Source: Flavobacterium sp. TAB 87
Lineage (GTDB): Bacteria; Bacteroidota; Bacteroidia; Flavobacteriales; Flavobacteriaceae
Assembly (NCBI RefSeq): GCF_001529295.1
Contig: NZ_LLWK01000035.1
Location: 62,001 to 126,000 of the forward strand
DNA length: 64,000 bases
Direction: 5' to 3'
In this document: piece after piece, positions 17,590 through 26,753 of the stretch
Numbering within the stretch: position 1 is the first letter of the stretch
Layout: each line of letters begins with the position of its first letter
Translations under genes and position numbers: made by a program
The notes under the pieces: generated by a model
Databases searched by the model: none
Told to the model about the DNA's origin: nothing
What the model saw: only the letters and a program-made list of their open reading frames with translations

Positions 17590-18615
17590 ATGAAAAAAGA
17601 GAATAAATCAGTAACGATTTGGTTACTTTCAGGTTGTTTTTTATTGTTTATAATGGTCGTTGTAGGCGGAATTACGCGCTTGACCAATTCTGGCTTATCG
17701 ATGACCGATTGGCATTTGGTAACCGATACCTTCCCTCCTCTTAGCGAAGCTAAATGGCAAGAGGCATTTGACGAATACAAGAAATTTCCCGAATACCAAA
17801 AAGTGAATATTCACAACGATTTTCAGCTTGCTGATTATCAATTTATTTATTTTTGGGAATGGTTTCACCGTTTTATCGGACGTATTATTGGTTTAGTTTT
17901 CTTGATTCCCTTTATTTACTTTTTAATTAAAAAGAAATTAGATACCTCAACTATAAAAAAGTGTTTGGTACTTCTAGCAATGGGAGGTTTTCAAGGATTT
18001 TTAGGTTGGTTTATGGTTCGTAGCGGTTTGATTGATAATCCAGATGTGAGTCATTTTAGACTGTCCTTACACCTTACTTTTGCTTTTATAACCTTTGCTT
18101 ATACACTTTGGGTAGCGTTAGATTTAATTTATCCAGAACGCAATGTGACGCGAATTATTCCGCTTAGAAATATTGCAAGAGCTACCTTAATTTTCTTATT
18201 AATTCAGATTATATATGGTGGTTTTGTAGCAGGTTTAAATGCTGGATTAGTGCATAATCATTGGCCTTTAATGAGCGATGGACAATTGATACATGACTCA
18301 GTTTTTATTGAACAACCGACCCTATTTTTAAACTTAGTAGAAGGCAAAAGTGGTGTTCAATTCGTACACCGAACTTTTGCTTATGTGGTGGTCGCATTGA
18401 TACTTTTCTTGTATTTTAAAAGCACCAAATACAACCTTTCTAAAACACAACTTGGCGGAATAAAAATCTTGGTTATTTTTGTATTTGTACAATTTATTTT
18501 GGGTGTATTTACACTTTTATATCGTGTTCCATTGGCTTTAGGATTAATTCACCAAATCATGGCTTTCTTCCTTTTAAGCGCAATGACTTATACCTTGCAT
18601 CGATTGAGTAAATAA
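17590..18615 (+). CDS. ctaA: Heme A synthase, COX15/CtaA family
   Basis: An integral membrane protein (341 residues from ATG 17590; a TTG at 17572 would add six) that oxidises heme O to heme A for cytochrome oxidase. About eight membrane helices are visible. Conserved heme-ligand regions are VVVGGITRLTNSGLSMTDWH, WEWFHRFIGRIIG, FRLSLHLTFAF, LNAGLVHNHWPLM, FVHRTFAYVVV and LGLIHQIMAFFLL. The central QGFLGWFMVRSGL is a family block. It lies 44 nt after cca. Its stop touches, without a gap, the stop of the convergent LytTR regulator gene. Confidence 0.92.
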   Translation: MKKENKSVTIWLLSGCFLLFIMVVVGGITRLTNSGLSMTDWHLVTDTFPPLSEAKWQEAFDEYKKFPEYQKVNIHNDFQLADYQFIYFWEWFHRFIGRIIGLVFLIPFIYFLIKKKLDTSTIKKCLVLLAMGGFQGFLGWFMVRSGLIDNPDVSHFRLSLHLTFAFITFAYTLWVALDLIYPERNVTRIIPLRNIARATLIFLLIQIIYGGFVAGLNAGLVHNHWPLMSDGQLIHDSVFIEQPTLFLNLVEGKSGVQFVHRTFAYVVVALILFLYFKSTKYNLSKTQLGGIKILVIFVFVQFILGVFTLLYRVPLALGLIHQIMAFFLLSAMTYTLHRLSK

Positions 18616-19383
18616 TTAGCCAATCCAAGTTTTAAAATCAGTAACTTTTTCCCGACTTACAATTACCTCATCGTCTTTGTAAGTCGGTAACATAATCTTT
18701 AAACGGGAATTACTGTAGACTACAATTTCTTTGATGGCTTTCATCGGAATAAGATATTTTCGACTCACTCTAAAAAATTGTTTGGGATGGAGTTCTTGTT
18801 CTAAAACTTCTAAAGTAGAGTCGACTAAATAATTACGATTTTCGATGGTATGAATGTAAGTACCTTTGTTTTCGCTAAACAAACATTCAATTTCCTCCAC
18901 AGGAATTACTTTAAGATGTTGTCCTATCTTTACTGTAAATCGTTCTTTGTATATTTTTTCGAACGGATTAGAAAGCATTCTTTTTACTTCTTCAAAATCA
19001 ATGGCGAGAGTTTTATTTTCGACTGCTGGCTTTGGAATTCTAGTTCTAAATTTTGAAATAGCTATTTCTAAATCATCCTCATCAATTGGTTTCAATAAGT
19101 AATCAATACTATTTAATTTGAATGCTTTTAAGGCGTATTCATCATAAGCTGTTGTAAAAATAATAGCGCTCTGAATGTCTACCTTCTCAAAAATCTCAAA
19201 CGAAAGTCCGTCAGAAAGCTGAATGTCTAAAAATATTAAATCGGGATGTTCGTTATTAGAAAACCAATCTATTGCTTCTTCAACAGAATGCAGCATTTCC
19301 GAAACTGCAACATTTAATTTTCCTAATTTTCGTTGCAACAAACGTGCAGCTGGCTTTTCGTCTTCAATAATAATTGTTGTCAT
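18616..19383 (-). CDS. LytTR-family response regulator
   Basis: A 255-residue response regulator. The receiver domain (residues 1-115) has acidic pocket EDE near residue 7, phospho-acceptor Asp53 in LIFLDIQLSDG, TTAYDEYALKAF and the Lys of LLKPID. The C-terminal LytTR DNA-binding domain (about 155-255) contains FSENKGTYIHTIENRNYLVDSTLEVLEQEL and FFRVSRKYLIPMKAIKEI. LytTR proteins bind pairs of 9-bp direct repeats. It is the last gene of a minus-strand operon with a LytS-type kinase. Matching direct repeats occur upstream of that operon (22232-22261) and of a TonB-dependent receptor (26689-26718). Confidence 0.93.
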   Translation of the reverse strand: MTTIIIEDEKPAARLLQRKLGKLNVAVSEMLHSVEEAIDWFSNNEHPDLIFLDIQLSDGLSFEIFEKVDIQSAIIFTTAYDEYALKAFKLNSIDYLLKPIDEDDLEIAISKFRTRIPKPAVENKTLAIDFEEVKRMLSNPFEKIYKERFTVKIGQHLKVIPVEEIECLFSENKGTYIHTIENRNYLVDSTLEVLEQELHPKQFFRVSRKYLIPMKAIKEIVVYSNSRLKIMLPTYKDDEVIVSREKVTDFKTWIG

Positions 19384-19413
19384 CTAAATACGTTGGTTTT
19401 GGTTGTTATTTTA

Positions 19414-19764
19414 TTACTGCCATTTCTGATTGGATTCTTCTTCCATGAATTCTTTCATTTTACGTTCTTCCCATCCCATACCAAAAAATATATTGTGACC
19501 AAAAACAGACACGCCATGTGCAACTAATCCTATTCCCCAAAATAAAGCAGTAGAAAACGTTTCCCAGTTCCAAAATTCAGAACTGCCAATCGTATTTCTA
19601 TTAGTATTTGCAATAATAATAAATGCATTTACAAGAATATAGACCAAGAGATGGGTATAAAACCCTTTAATGCGTTTTACTCTTTCGTATGCCATTTGAT
19701 AGCGTTCATCTGGATTGTTTTGTTCGTCTTGCAATGTTTCTAATCTTCTTCTAAATCTTCCCAT
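19414..19764 (-). CDS. 2TM-domain protein
   Basis: A 116-residue membrane protein of the 2TM type. An N-terminal amphipathic segment ending YERVKRIKGFYTHLLVY leads into two membrane helices, LVYILVNAFIIIANT and FWGIGLVAHGVSVFG. A C-terminal GWEERKMKEFMEEE helix follows. The K-G-F-Y and W-G-I-G-L-x-x-H signatures recur in the neighbouring gene and in the kinase C-terminus, so the three are paralogous modules. The function is unknown. They may sense a membrane signal with the LytS-type kinase. Confidence 0.85.
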   Translation of the reverse strand: MGRFRRRLETLQDEQNNPDERYQMAYERVKRIKGFYTHLLVYILVNAFIIIANTNRNTIGSSEFWNWETFSTALFWGIGLVAHGVSVFGHNIFFGMGWEERKMKEFMEEESNQKWQ

Positions 19765-19782
19765 GATTTCTTGATTTAACTA

Positions 19783-20094
19783 TTATTGCCATTTATTTTT
19801 TTGTTCGTTTTCTAAATATTCATTTATCTTTCTTTGCTCCCATTCTTTGCCAAAAAACGGAATAAAATTAAACGTCTTCAAGCCGTGTATTACAAGGCCT
19901 AAACCCCACCATAGTAAAGGCCAATAAAACCATAAATGTCTGGGTGAAGTTGCCAAATTAATTCCTAATAAAAGTAAATTAACCATAGCAAAAGAAGCCA
20001 GATGACTGTAAAATCCTTTGATTTCTTGGACTCTTTTTCGCGCTTTAGCATAGCGTTCTTCTTCCGTAGCTATTCTTTCCATGATTACTTCCAA
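19783..20094 (-). CDS. 2TM-domain protein
   Basis: A 103-residue paralogue of the preceding module: YAKARKRVQEIKGFYSHLASFAMVNLLLLGINL, then WPLLWWGLGLVIHGLKTF, and the WEQRKINEYLENE tail. The first ATG (20094) overlaps the kinase stop by 10 nt. A second Met four residues in, at 20082, would start just after the kinase ends. Either arrangement implies translational coupling with the kinase. The function is unknown. Confidence 0.85.
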   Translation of the reverse strand: MEVIMERIATEEERYAKARKRVQEIKGFYSHLASFAMVNLLLLGINLATSPRHLWFYWPLLWWGLGLVIHGLKTFNFIPFFGKEWEQRKINEYLENEQKNKWQ

Positions 20095-21440
20095 TTTTGG
20101 TTGTGATTCTCTCTATTTAAAATTTCCTGAATTTTTCTCTCTTCCCACTTAGAACTGTATCCAAAAACCTTGAATGCGTGCAAGGACAATCCAATTCCCC
20201 AACCGAGCGCAGAAAACCAAAACCACTGAAATCCTGGTGAAAATCGCAAATTGATAAAGATCAAAACCGGAATCACGCAGCAGTACGAAATTAAATTTCC
20301 GTAAAAACCTTTCAGTTCGCGCACTCTTTTCTTGGCTCTGTAATATGAGCTATTTTCATTATAGGTTACAGCTGTTTCCATTACTTTAACTTGTTTGGTT
20401 AAGATCGGTATTTTAACTGCAAATATTTTTTCGTTCTCTTCAATTAATACTTTCCGGTCTGTGACAATACCGTAGCGGTTGACAATATTTTGTAAACCAA
20501 CACCTTGACCTTCTTGCAGTACTCCTTTTTTCTGAAAGTCGTTCTCTACTACCAGATAATTATTTTTGATAAAAATTCGAATGTGTAGCGGCTTTTGCTC
20601 GCTAACTACATTGTGTTTTACGGTATTCTCTAACAACAATTGCAATGATAGCGGCACTACTTTAGCGTCAGTACTAATTTCTTCGGATGGTAATTCATAA
20701 AACAAACTGTTCTCAAAACGCATCTTCAATAAATTCATGTACGTTTTTGCAAAGCGTAATTCCTCTTCTACCGACACCAATTCTTTATCTTTTTGTGCCA
20801 GAACATATCGGTAAATTGTAGATAAAGAAGTGGTAAATCGTTGCGCATTGTCTGGATTTTCTTCGATTAATGAACTCAACACATTTAAACTATTAAATAA
20901 AAAATGTGGATCAATTTGATTTTTAAGACTTTCAAATTTTGCATTGGCTGTTCCTGCCAAAATTTTGTGCTCGATAATCTCTTTCTTCGATGCTTGCTTC
21001 CAGTTGATCATGAAACTTCGAGCATGAATAAACGTAGAAACGCCCAAGGATAAAATAATGTAAAACAGATGTACCCATACCATTCGGTCATTAAAAAATT
21101 CAGAAGTAGGTAAATCTTGAAAAACTGAAAAAGTTAAATAATCAATCCCTAAAACAACTGGAATAGTATACAGAATGGTAGCTATTATTCCAAAATAAAC
21201 TCTCAAATTAGTTTGCTCGAGCCAATCCCATTTTTTATCTAGAAATAAGTTAATCATTCCGTTTCCAAAACCAATTCCAAAAGAATAAAGTGCGCTTACA
21301 ATAAAGGTATTCAGGACACTATTTACTGCAAAGTTCATTTGAAGCACAGAAAACACTAATGTAAAAATCAAACTAATTTTTAAACAAATAGTAAAACCTT
21401 TATTAAATTCTGTAAACGTTTTAATTTTTTGATTTTCCAC
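20085..21440 (-). CDS. LytS-type sensor histidine kinase with a C-terminal 2TM domain
   Basis: A 451-residue kinase. Residues 15-140 carry four predicted membrane helices. The His_kinase domain starts near 160, with phospho-acceptor His179 in QIDPHFLFNSLN and the downstream NPDNAQRFTTSLSTIYRYVL block. The ATPase domain shows PLSLQLLLENTVKHN (N box, about 263-277) and GQGVGLQNIVNRYG. Unusually, a complete 2TM module follows at about 361-451 (YRAKKRVRELKGFYG, then GWGIGLSLHAFKVFG). An internal Met354 sits exactly at the junction, as if a kinase gene and a 2TM gene fused. It should phosphorylate the LytTR regulator encoded three genes downstream. Confidence 0.9.
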   Translation of the reverse strand: MENQKIKTFTEFNKGFTICLKISLIFTLVFSVLQMNFAVNSVLNTFIVSALYSFGIGFGNGMINLFLDKKWDWLEQTNLRVYFGIIATILYTIPVVLGIDYLTFSVFQDLPTSEFFNDRMVWVHLFYIILSLGVSTFIHARSFMINWKQASKKEIIEHKILAGTANAKFESLKNQIDPHFLFNSLNVLSSLIEENPDNAQRFTTSLSTIYRYVLAQKDKELVSVEEELRFAKTYMNLLKMRFENSLFYELPSEEISTDAKVVPLSLQLLLENTVKHNVVSEQKPLHIRIFIKNNYLVVENDFQKKGVLQEGQGVGLQNIVNRYGIVTDRKVLIEENEKIFAVKIPILTKQVKVMETAVTYNENSSYYRAKKRVRELKGFYGNLISYCCVIPVLIFINLRFSPGFQWFWFSALGWGIGLSLHAFKVFGYSSKWEERKIQEILNRENHNQNWK

Positions 21441-21449
21441 TCTATTGTT

Positions 21450-22073
21450 TTATTTTTTACAATTCTTTTGCGTTTCCAAAGCTCTTTCTAAACCCCAACT
21501 AGGAGCAAAAGGACTTTCTGGTTTAAAAGTAGCAAAAAGTTCAATAGCCTTGTCGACTTCTGCACATAAAGGTTTGGTGTCTATGCCTGTCCATTTGGCT
21601 CCACCCATTTGAAAATCGGCTTTACCAAAAACGACTCTCGGATTGTTAGGCGCCAATGCTTCTGCTTTTTCATATTGCTCCATTACTTTGGCAGAATATT
21701 TCATTCCGTTTATCATCGGATCAGATACAATCCACGCTGTATAAATCATTGCCTGCACTACGTATAACTCTGCGTTATTTTGATCTTTGATCATTTCGAT
21801 ATCTAAAGCTGTTTGCGCTTTGTTCAACAATAAATTTAATTGCGTTTTATCTGTAGTTTGAAAAGCCGCTGTCGTATTTACTAAAGCTACATAATAATCA
21901 GGCAACCAATTGGTTTTTTCGGCAGCTGCAATTCTTTCAAATAAAGCCGAGGCTTCGGTATTTTTTCCTTCTTTCCATAATCCGAATGCTTTTTGCATTC
22001 CGGTTTCGTACTGGCTTTGCGCGGTTAATAAACTACAAACAAATAACGTAATTGCGGTGATGATTTTTGTCAT
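21450..22073 (-). CDS. Exported TPR-like protein of the LytTR operon
   Basis: From ATG 22073 this is a 207-residue protein with a signal peptide (MTKIITAITLFVCSLLTAQSQ). An upstream in-frame ATG at 22121 would add 16 residues before the signal peptide and is rejected. The mature part is helical with tetratricopeptide-like spacing: MQKAFGLWKEGKNTEASALFERIA, LNLLLNKAQTALDIEMI, YEKAEALAPNNPRVVFGKA. It is the first gene of the minus-strand operon, 9 nt before the kinase, so a periplasmic partner of the kinase is plausible. No specific function is recognised. Confidence 0.8.
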   Translation of the reverse strand: MTKIITAITLFVCSLLTAQSQYETGMQKAFGLWKEGKNTEASALFERIAAAEKTNWLPDYYVALVNTTAAFQTTDKTQLNLLLNKAQTALDIEMIKDQNNAELYVVQAMIYTAWIVSDPMINGMKYSAKVMEQYEKAEALAPNNPRVVFGKADFQMGGAKWTGIDTKPLCAEVDKAIELFATFKPESPFAPSWGLERALETQKNCKK

Positions 22074-22190
22074 GATTTTACTTTTAAGGTTTAAATTAAT
22101 AGTGGTTAAGAGTGATAGCATTCTTTTTTTTCTTTTATTTCGTTACGACTCAAAAATGTTCTATCTAAGCCGCTGTCTCCAATTCTAATT

Positions 22191-22261
22191 CAAATGTATT
22201 TCAGCATTATTCAAATTAAAATTTAAAACTACTCAACTGTTGAATTTTTAGGATGAATTGT
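22191..22261 (-). promoter_or_regulatory. LytTR-type operator and -7 box upstream of the two-component operon
   Basis: On the minus strand, ACAATTCAT (22253-22261), a 12-nt spacer, and ACAGTTGAG (22232-22240) form two 9-bp direct repeats. The second fits the LytTR consensus [TA][AC][CA]GTTN[AG][TG] exactly and the first differs at one base. Downstream on the same strand, TACATTTG (22191-22198) is a TAnnTTTG -7 box. The identical arrangement and distance is found upstream of the TonB-dependent receptor at 26648-26718. Confidence 0.72.
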
Positions 22262-22280
22262 TTGTTTTAAAATTCTATAA

Positions 22281-22318
22281 AATAAAAACGGACTGACTTT
22301 TTTATTTAAGTCAATCCG
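22281..22318 (-). terminator. Terminator after the S9 peptidase gene
   Basis: Read on the minus strand, CGGATTGACTT (22308-22318) pairs with AAGTCAGTCCG (22289-22299), allowing one G-T pair, and is followed by a T-rich run. It ends the peptidase transcript before the LytTR operator region. Confidence 0.75.
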
Positions 22319-22353
22319 CAGTTTCTAATTACACCATTTTATCTTGTGACGTC

Positions 22354-24264
22354 TTACTTTTTACTTTTTAAGTGCTTGCCTAGAAAAGTTTCCATAGCAC
22401 CATAAAAATCATACATATTATCTTGATTGTGAAAACCGTGACCTTCATCCTTTTTAACCATATATTCAACCTCTACTCCTTGTTTTTTTAGCGCTGCAAC
22501 CATCTGATCGCTTTCGTCTTTATTAACTCTTGGATCATTTGCTCCTTGTGCGATGAACAAGGGCGTTTTTATTTTATCAGCATGTAAAGCTGGAGAAATA
22601 GAGGCTAAAAACAAACTGTCTTTTACAGGATCACCAACCATTTCGTGAAACTGATCAAGGTATGGTTTCCAATAGGGAGGAATGGTATTCATAAAACTAA
22701 ACATATTGCTTACCCCAACATAATCTACTGCGGCTGCATACAAATCTGGTGTAAACGCAACTCCTGCCAAGGTTGCGTAGCCGCCGTAACTCCCTCCGTA
22801 AATGGCAATTCGGTCTTTGTCTGCAATTCCTTCTTTTTTCATCCATTCTACTCCATCGGTGATGTCATCTTGCATTGTTTTTCCCCATTGTTTAAACGAC
22901 GACTGCCAGAAATCTTTACCGTAACCAGTGCTTCCTCTAAAATTCATTTGCAACACAGCATATCCTCGGTTCGCTAAAAACTGAACTTCATTGTTAAATC
23001 CCCAGCTGTCTCTTGCCCACGGACCTCCATGAGGATTAACCACTAATGGTAGATTTTTAGGTTCGACGCCAATAGGAATTGTTAGATAACCGTGAATAAC
23101 CATACCATCTCTGGCAGTGTAAGTAATAGGCTTCATGTAACTCATCTGACTTTCTATAATCCACGGAAATGGATTTGCAGCTAATTTGGAATCTCTTGTT
23201 TTAAAGTCATATAAATAATATTTCCCGGGAGTTCGGTCGTTGCCGATCCAAACAATAGCTTTTGTTCTCGCGTCATCATACGAAAGCACTTCTACTTCGT
23301 AATTTTTAAATTTCGATTTTAGATTACCATCAATTTCTTTCCATTCTTTATCAAAAAAATGTTTTTCCATTTTAGCTTCTTCCCAAGTTACATTAACTAA
23401 TTTTTGCTTTTTTCGATCGTAAAAAACATCACTTAGATCATAATCTTTAACTCCATAAATTTCTTTCAACTCTTTCTTAACAATTGGATCGTAGGAAACC
23501 AATACAATTTTATCTCTGTTAATATTAGACATGGCATAAATATCCTTGTTTAGGCTGTCAAATGATTTTGGATAAAAAGCTTCTTTAAAGGAAGTCGTGA
23601 GGAGTTCAGAAAAAGGTTCTGCGGCTGAATTTCTGTAATTCCAAGTAATATTTACACCATCCGTTTTAGATGCTAATCGTATAACACCTTCATTATCGGT
23701 AATCCACTCATCGTAATTTTCTTTATTATCGTATAATAAAGTCAGTACTCCAGTATCTATATTAAGTAAATAGGGATCAAAATATTCTCTAGTTCGCTTA
23801 TTTAAACCCACAATCATTTCAGAATTTTTTCCTTTAACATCTTTTAAATCATCAATAATAACTGCTCTCACTCCAGCAAAGGGAGTCAATGCTTTTTTAT
23901 CACTACCATCTGGTTTTACAGAGAATAATTGAAAGTTTTCATCTCCGCCAAAATCTTGTGAAAATACTATGCGATTTCCTTTCCAAAAATAACTTCCAAT
24001 ACTTCTAAGCGTATCTTCGGTTACGCGAATTGCTTTTTGGTCATTTCCTTTTTGAACAAATACATTCATTTTTCCTTTATAATCGGCTCTGTAGCTGAAA
24101 TAATTTCCATCGGGAGAAATCCGAAAAGTTGTCTTTTCTCCATTTCTAAAAAACGTTTTTAAATCAAGCAATGGTGCTAGACTTTCTTTTTCTTTCTTTT
24201 CAAAAGATTGAAAAAAAACAACACTCAAAATCAGTAGGGCACTAATAACAACATACTTTTTCAT
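22354..24264 (-). CDS. S9-family (prolyl oligopeptidase-type) serine peptidase
   Basis: A 636-residue exported peptidase with an N-terminal hydrophobic segment (about residues 4-20). The propeller part includes RISPDGNYFSYRADYKGKMNVFV. The alpha/beta-hydrolase domain starts near 375: LVVNPHGGPWARDSWGF, LQMNFRGSTGYGKDFWQ, nucleophile Ser492 in YGGSYGGYATLAG, Asp577 in AQGANDPRV, and His609 in KDEGHGFHNQDN. This matches acylaminoacyl-peptidase-like S9C/S9A enzymes that cleave oligopeptides. It is monocistronic, with a terminator at 22281-22318. A -7-like box TATTTTTG reads on the minus strand at 24331-24338, but no LytTR repeats are near it. Confidence 0.92.
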   Translation of the reverse strand: MKKYVVISALLILSVVFFQSFEKKEKESLAPLLDLKTFFRNGEKTTFRISPDGNYFSYRADYKGKMNVFVQKGNDQKAIRVTEDTLRSIGSYFWKGNRIVFSQDFGGDENFQLFSVKPDGSDKKALTPFAGVRAVIIDDLKDVKGKNSEMIVGLNKRTREYFDPYLLNIDTGVLTLLYDNKENYDEWITDNEGVIRLASKTDGVNITWNYRNSAAEPFSELLTTSFKEAFYPKSFDSLNKDIYAMSNINRDKIVLVSYDPIVKKELKEIYGVKDYDLSDVFYDRKKQKLVNVTWEEAKMEKHFFDKEWKEIDGNLKSKFKNYEVEVLSYDDARTKAIVWIGNDRTPGKYYLYDFKTRDSKLAANPFPWIIESQMSYMKPITYTARDGMVIHGYLTIPIGVEPKNLPLVVNPHGGPWARDSWGFNNEVQFLANRGYAVLQMNFRGSTGYGKDFWQSSFKQWGKTMQDDITDGVEWMKKEGIADKDRIAIYGGSYGGYATLAGVAFTPDLYAAAVDYVGVSNMFSFMNTIPPYWKPYLDQFHEMVGDPVKDSLFLASISPALHADKIKTPLFIAQGANDPRVNKDESDQMVAALKKQGVEVEYMVKKDEGHGFHNQDNMYDFYGAMETFLGKHLKSKK

Positions 24265-24438
24265 ATTGATAATTTTTAATATTAGTCGTTAAGGCCGAAA
24301 TAAAACTTCTACTTTAACTAAACTAAATTACAAAAATAAATTTTAAACAACTGAAAAACTGATAGTTAAATTAAAAATCACGTAAAAACACGCATCAAGA
24401 TTTAAATTTAAAATACGTCGGTAACCTCTAGTTTTCCA

Positions 24439-26628
24439 CTATAAATTCTTCAACTGATTGTCATTTTTATTTTTGCTGATCGTCCAAAAGAATCCAACAA
24501 AGAAAAAACGATCGGCTGTTGGTGTTACAGCTTGTCGGTTATAAAGACCATTTGCCTCTGGATTTTTAGCATAGTCGTAGCCAAAAACATTTTGAGCGCC
24601 CAAAATATTAGAAACAGAGAAATACAAAATCTTCTGCGTCGTTAGCAAATACGCCCAATTGAAACTCAAGCTATTGTATGATTTGGTTTTGCCATTCATA
24701 AATTGAGCTTCATTCGGGTTGTTATACGGACGACCCGAACTAAAACTATTCGTAAAACCTATTTGCGATTTCCAATCGGTTATAAAATATTTGGTTACTA
24801 CCGATACACTGTGATTGGCAATAAAACTAGGAGTTGCCATAGTTGGAAAATTTTTATAATTGCGTTCAGAATCAATATAAGAATAGGAAATCCAGTATTC
24901 TAAATTTTTAATCAAATTGCTGTCTCTCCAAAACAAATCCAAACCTTTGGCATAACCCGACCCGTTATTAGTAAAACCCGAGTTGTACTGAATATCTTGC
25001 GTGTCGTACTGCACTAAATTGCTGTACTTTTTATAGTAGGCTTCTGCACGAAGGGTCTGTCCAGGTTTGGTATACAGATAATTAAGGATATAATGTTGCG
25101 CTTTTTCGCTTTCAAATTGATGATATTTGGAATATTTGATATACTCCGCAACCGGACTTTGACTAAAATCTCCATAAGCCAAAGCAAATTGTCCCTTTCT
25201 GGATGGTTTGTATGCTACTGAAATTCTAGGAGCCACGGTAGTTTCGTTTAGTAGATCGTTATTGGAAATTCGAAAACCAACTTTTGCCGCTAGTTTTTTA
25301 GAAAATAAAACTTCGCCTTCAGTAAAAAAAGCGGCAACATTCGCATTGTACCTATTCTTTAATGCTAACGAATTTGCAAAACTAGTATCTTCGGAAAACT
25401 GCGTTATAAAATAATCGCTACCAAAAGACAATTTAAAACGATTGGAAATATTTTTTCGCAATTTCAACTTCAAATGTGCCGCATTTTCATCATTGTCATT
25501 CTCTACATTATTAAATTGCTGCTGATTTTTATTGTATCCATAACTCAACCCGGTAGTCAATTGCCAACCGGTACCAAAATTACCTTTGTAGGATGCGTTT
25601 ATATACAGGTTATTATTTAATAAACTCACGTGAATTGGTTGCGCAAAATTGACATTTTTCTGATTGATATCTAAAATCGAATTATCAAAAGCAGCGTATA
25701 ACTTAACTATTCCATTGGTAAAATGATAGCGGTATACAGTTGCACCAGCAATTGACTGATACGGTTTATTCCATTCTATATTCTGGGGAACTAATGCAAT
25801 GTACGGTTGTAAATTAATGTAAGATGCATTTACACTTAAGGAGCTTTTTTCCCATTTTTGGGTGTTTCCTAAACCTAAGCCTACGGTCATTACCGCCAGT
25901 TCCGTTTTGTTTTGATCGGGTTCATCTTGCGTTTCTAACAACAAAACACTCGATAAAGCCTCTCCATACTCTGCAGAGTAACCACCTGTAGAGAATGACA
26001 TTCCGCTAAATAGAAAAGGCGAAAAGCGCCCGCGTGTAGGTAAATTTTGAACGGAAGCGCCGTACGGTTGCGAAACGCGAATACCATCTACGTAGGTTTG
26101 CGTCTCACTGGCTTCTCCTCCGCGAACAAAAAGTCGCCCGTCTTCTGCCACATTTTGAGTTCCAGGCAGAGTTTGTAATGCCGCAATAATATTGCCGACA
26201 GAACCAGCTGTAGTCACAATATCCAAAGGTTTTAAAACAGAAACTCTTGCTTTATCTCCCGATTCCATCGTTCCTGCAGTGATAACGACCGCATCTAATG
26301 AATTGACATTCTCGCGAAGTTTAAATACTTGATTTTTACAATTGCTAACAGCAACAGCTACTTCGAGTGTTTCATATTCCAAAGAACTAATGACTAACGT
26401 CTTTGTTCCTAGCTCTATAGTTTCAAACGAAAAATCTCCATTTTGCTCAGTTGAAGCGCCATCATACGTGCCATCGAGATACACATTAGCTCCGGCAATA
26501 GCGCGTCCTTTCTCATCAGTAACTTTACCAGAAATGGTGTGCTGTCCATAAAAAAAATTGGTGCCAAATAAAAATAGAACGATCCATACTATATTTAACG
26601 GGTTTTTTGATTGTCTTTTGGTTTCCAT
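24439..26628 (-). CDS. TonB-dependent receptor with carboxypeptidase-like N-terminal domain
   Basis: A 729-residue outer membrane receptor. After the signal peptide (ending near GTNFFYGQ) comes a carboxypeptidase-regulatory-like domain (HTISGKVTDEKGRAIAGANVYLDGTYDGA, about 31-115). A plug follows: LDAVVITAGTMESGDKARVSVLKP, then AALQTLPGTQNVAEDGRLFVRGGEASETQTYVDG. The rest is barrel strands such as FSTGGYSAEYGEALSSVLLLETQ and RISVAYKPSRKGQFALAYGDF. No SusD-like gene is adjacent, so it is probably not a glycan-utilisation pair, and the ligand is unknown. Upstream are LytTR-type direct repeats, suggesting control by the neighbouring two-component system. Confidence 0.93.
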   Translation of the reverse strand: METKRQSKNPLNIVWIVLFLFGTNFFYGQHTISGKVTDEKGRAIAGANVYLDGTYDGASTEQNGDFSFETIELGTKTLVISSLEYETLEVAVAVSNCKNQVFKLRENVNSLDAVVITAGTMESGDKARVSVLKPLDIVTTAGSVGNIIAALQTLPGTQNVAEDGRLFVRGGEASETQTYVDGIRVSQPYGASVQNLPTRGRFSPFLFSGMSFSTGGYSAEYGEALSSVLLLETQDEPDQNKTELAVMTVGLGLGNTQKWEKSSLSVNASYINLQPYIALVPQNIEWNKPYQSIAGATVYRYHFTNGIVKLYAAFDNSILDINQKNVNFAQPIHVSLLNNNLYINASYKGNFGTGWQLTTGLSYGYNKNQQQFNNVENDNDENAAHLKLKLRKNISNRFKLSFGSDYFITQFSEDTSFANSLALKNRYNANVAAFFTEGEVLFSKKLAAKVGFRISNNDLLNETTVAPRISVAYKPSRKGQFALAYGDFSQSPVAEYIKYSKYHQFESEKAQHYILNYLYTKPGQTLRAEAYYKKYSNLVQYDTQDIQYNSGFTNNGSGYAKGLDLFWRDSNLIKNLEYWISYSYIDSERNYKNFPTMATPSFIANHSVSVVTKYFITDWKSQIGFTNSFSSGRPYNNPNEAQFMNGKTKSYNSLSFNWAYLLTTQKILYFSVSNILGAQNVFGYDYAKNPEANGLYNRQAVTPTADRFFFVGFFWTISKNKNDNQLKNL

Positions 26629-26647
26629 TATATTGTTTTTGATGTAT

Positions 26648-26718
26648 CAAAAGTATTTTGATTGTATCAACAATAAAATTTAATAAAACTCAACTGCTGA
26701 AATTTGAGGATGAACTGT
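26648..26718 (-). promoter_or_regulatory. LytTR-type operator and -7 box upstream of the TonB-dependent receptor
   Basis: On the minus strand, ACAGTTCAT (26710-26718), a 12-nt spacer and GCAGTTGAG (26689-26697) form direct repeats. The first fits the LytTR consensus fully and the second at all but its first base. The -7 box TACTTTTG lies at 26648-26655. The 33-nt gap between operator and -7 box equals that at the two-component operon. The position, centred roughly 60 bases before the expected transcription start, suits an activator replacing the missing -33 box. Confidence 0.72.
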
Positions 26719-26753
26719 AAATGTTTACTTTTACTTGACTGAAAAGGAACTTT

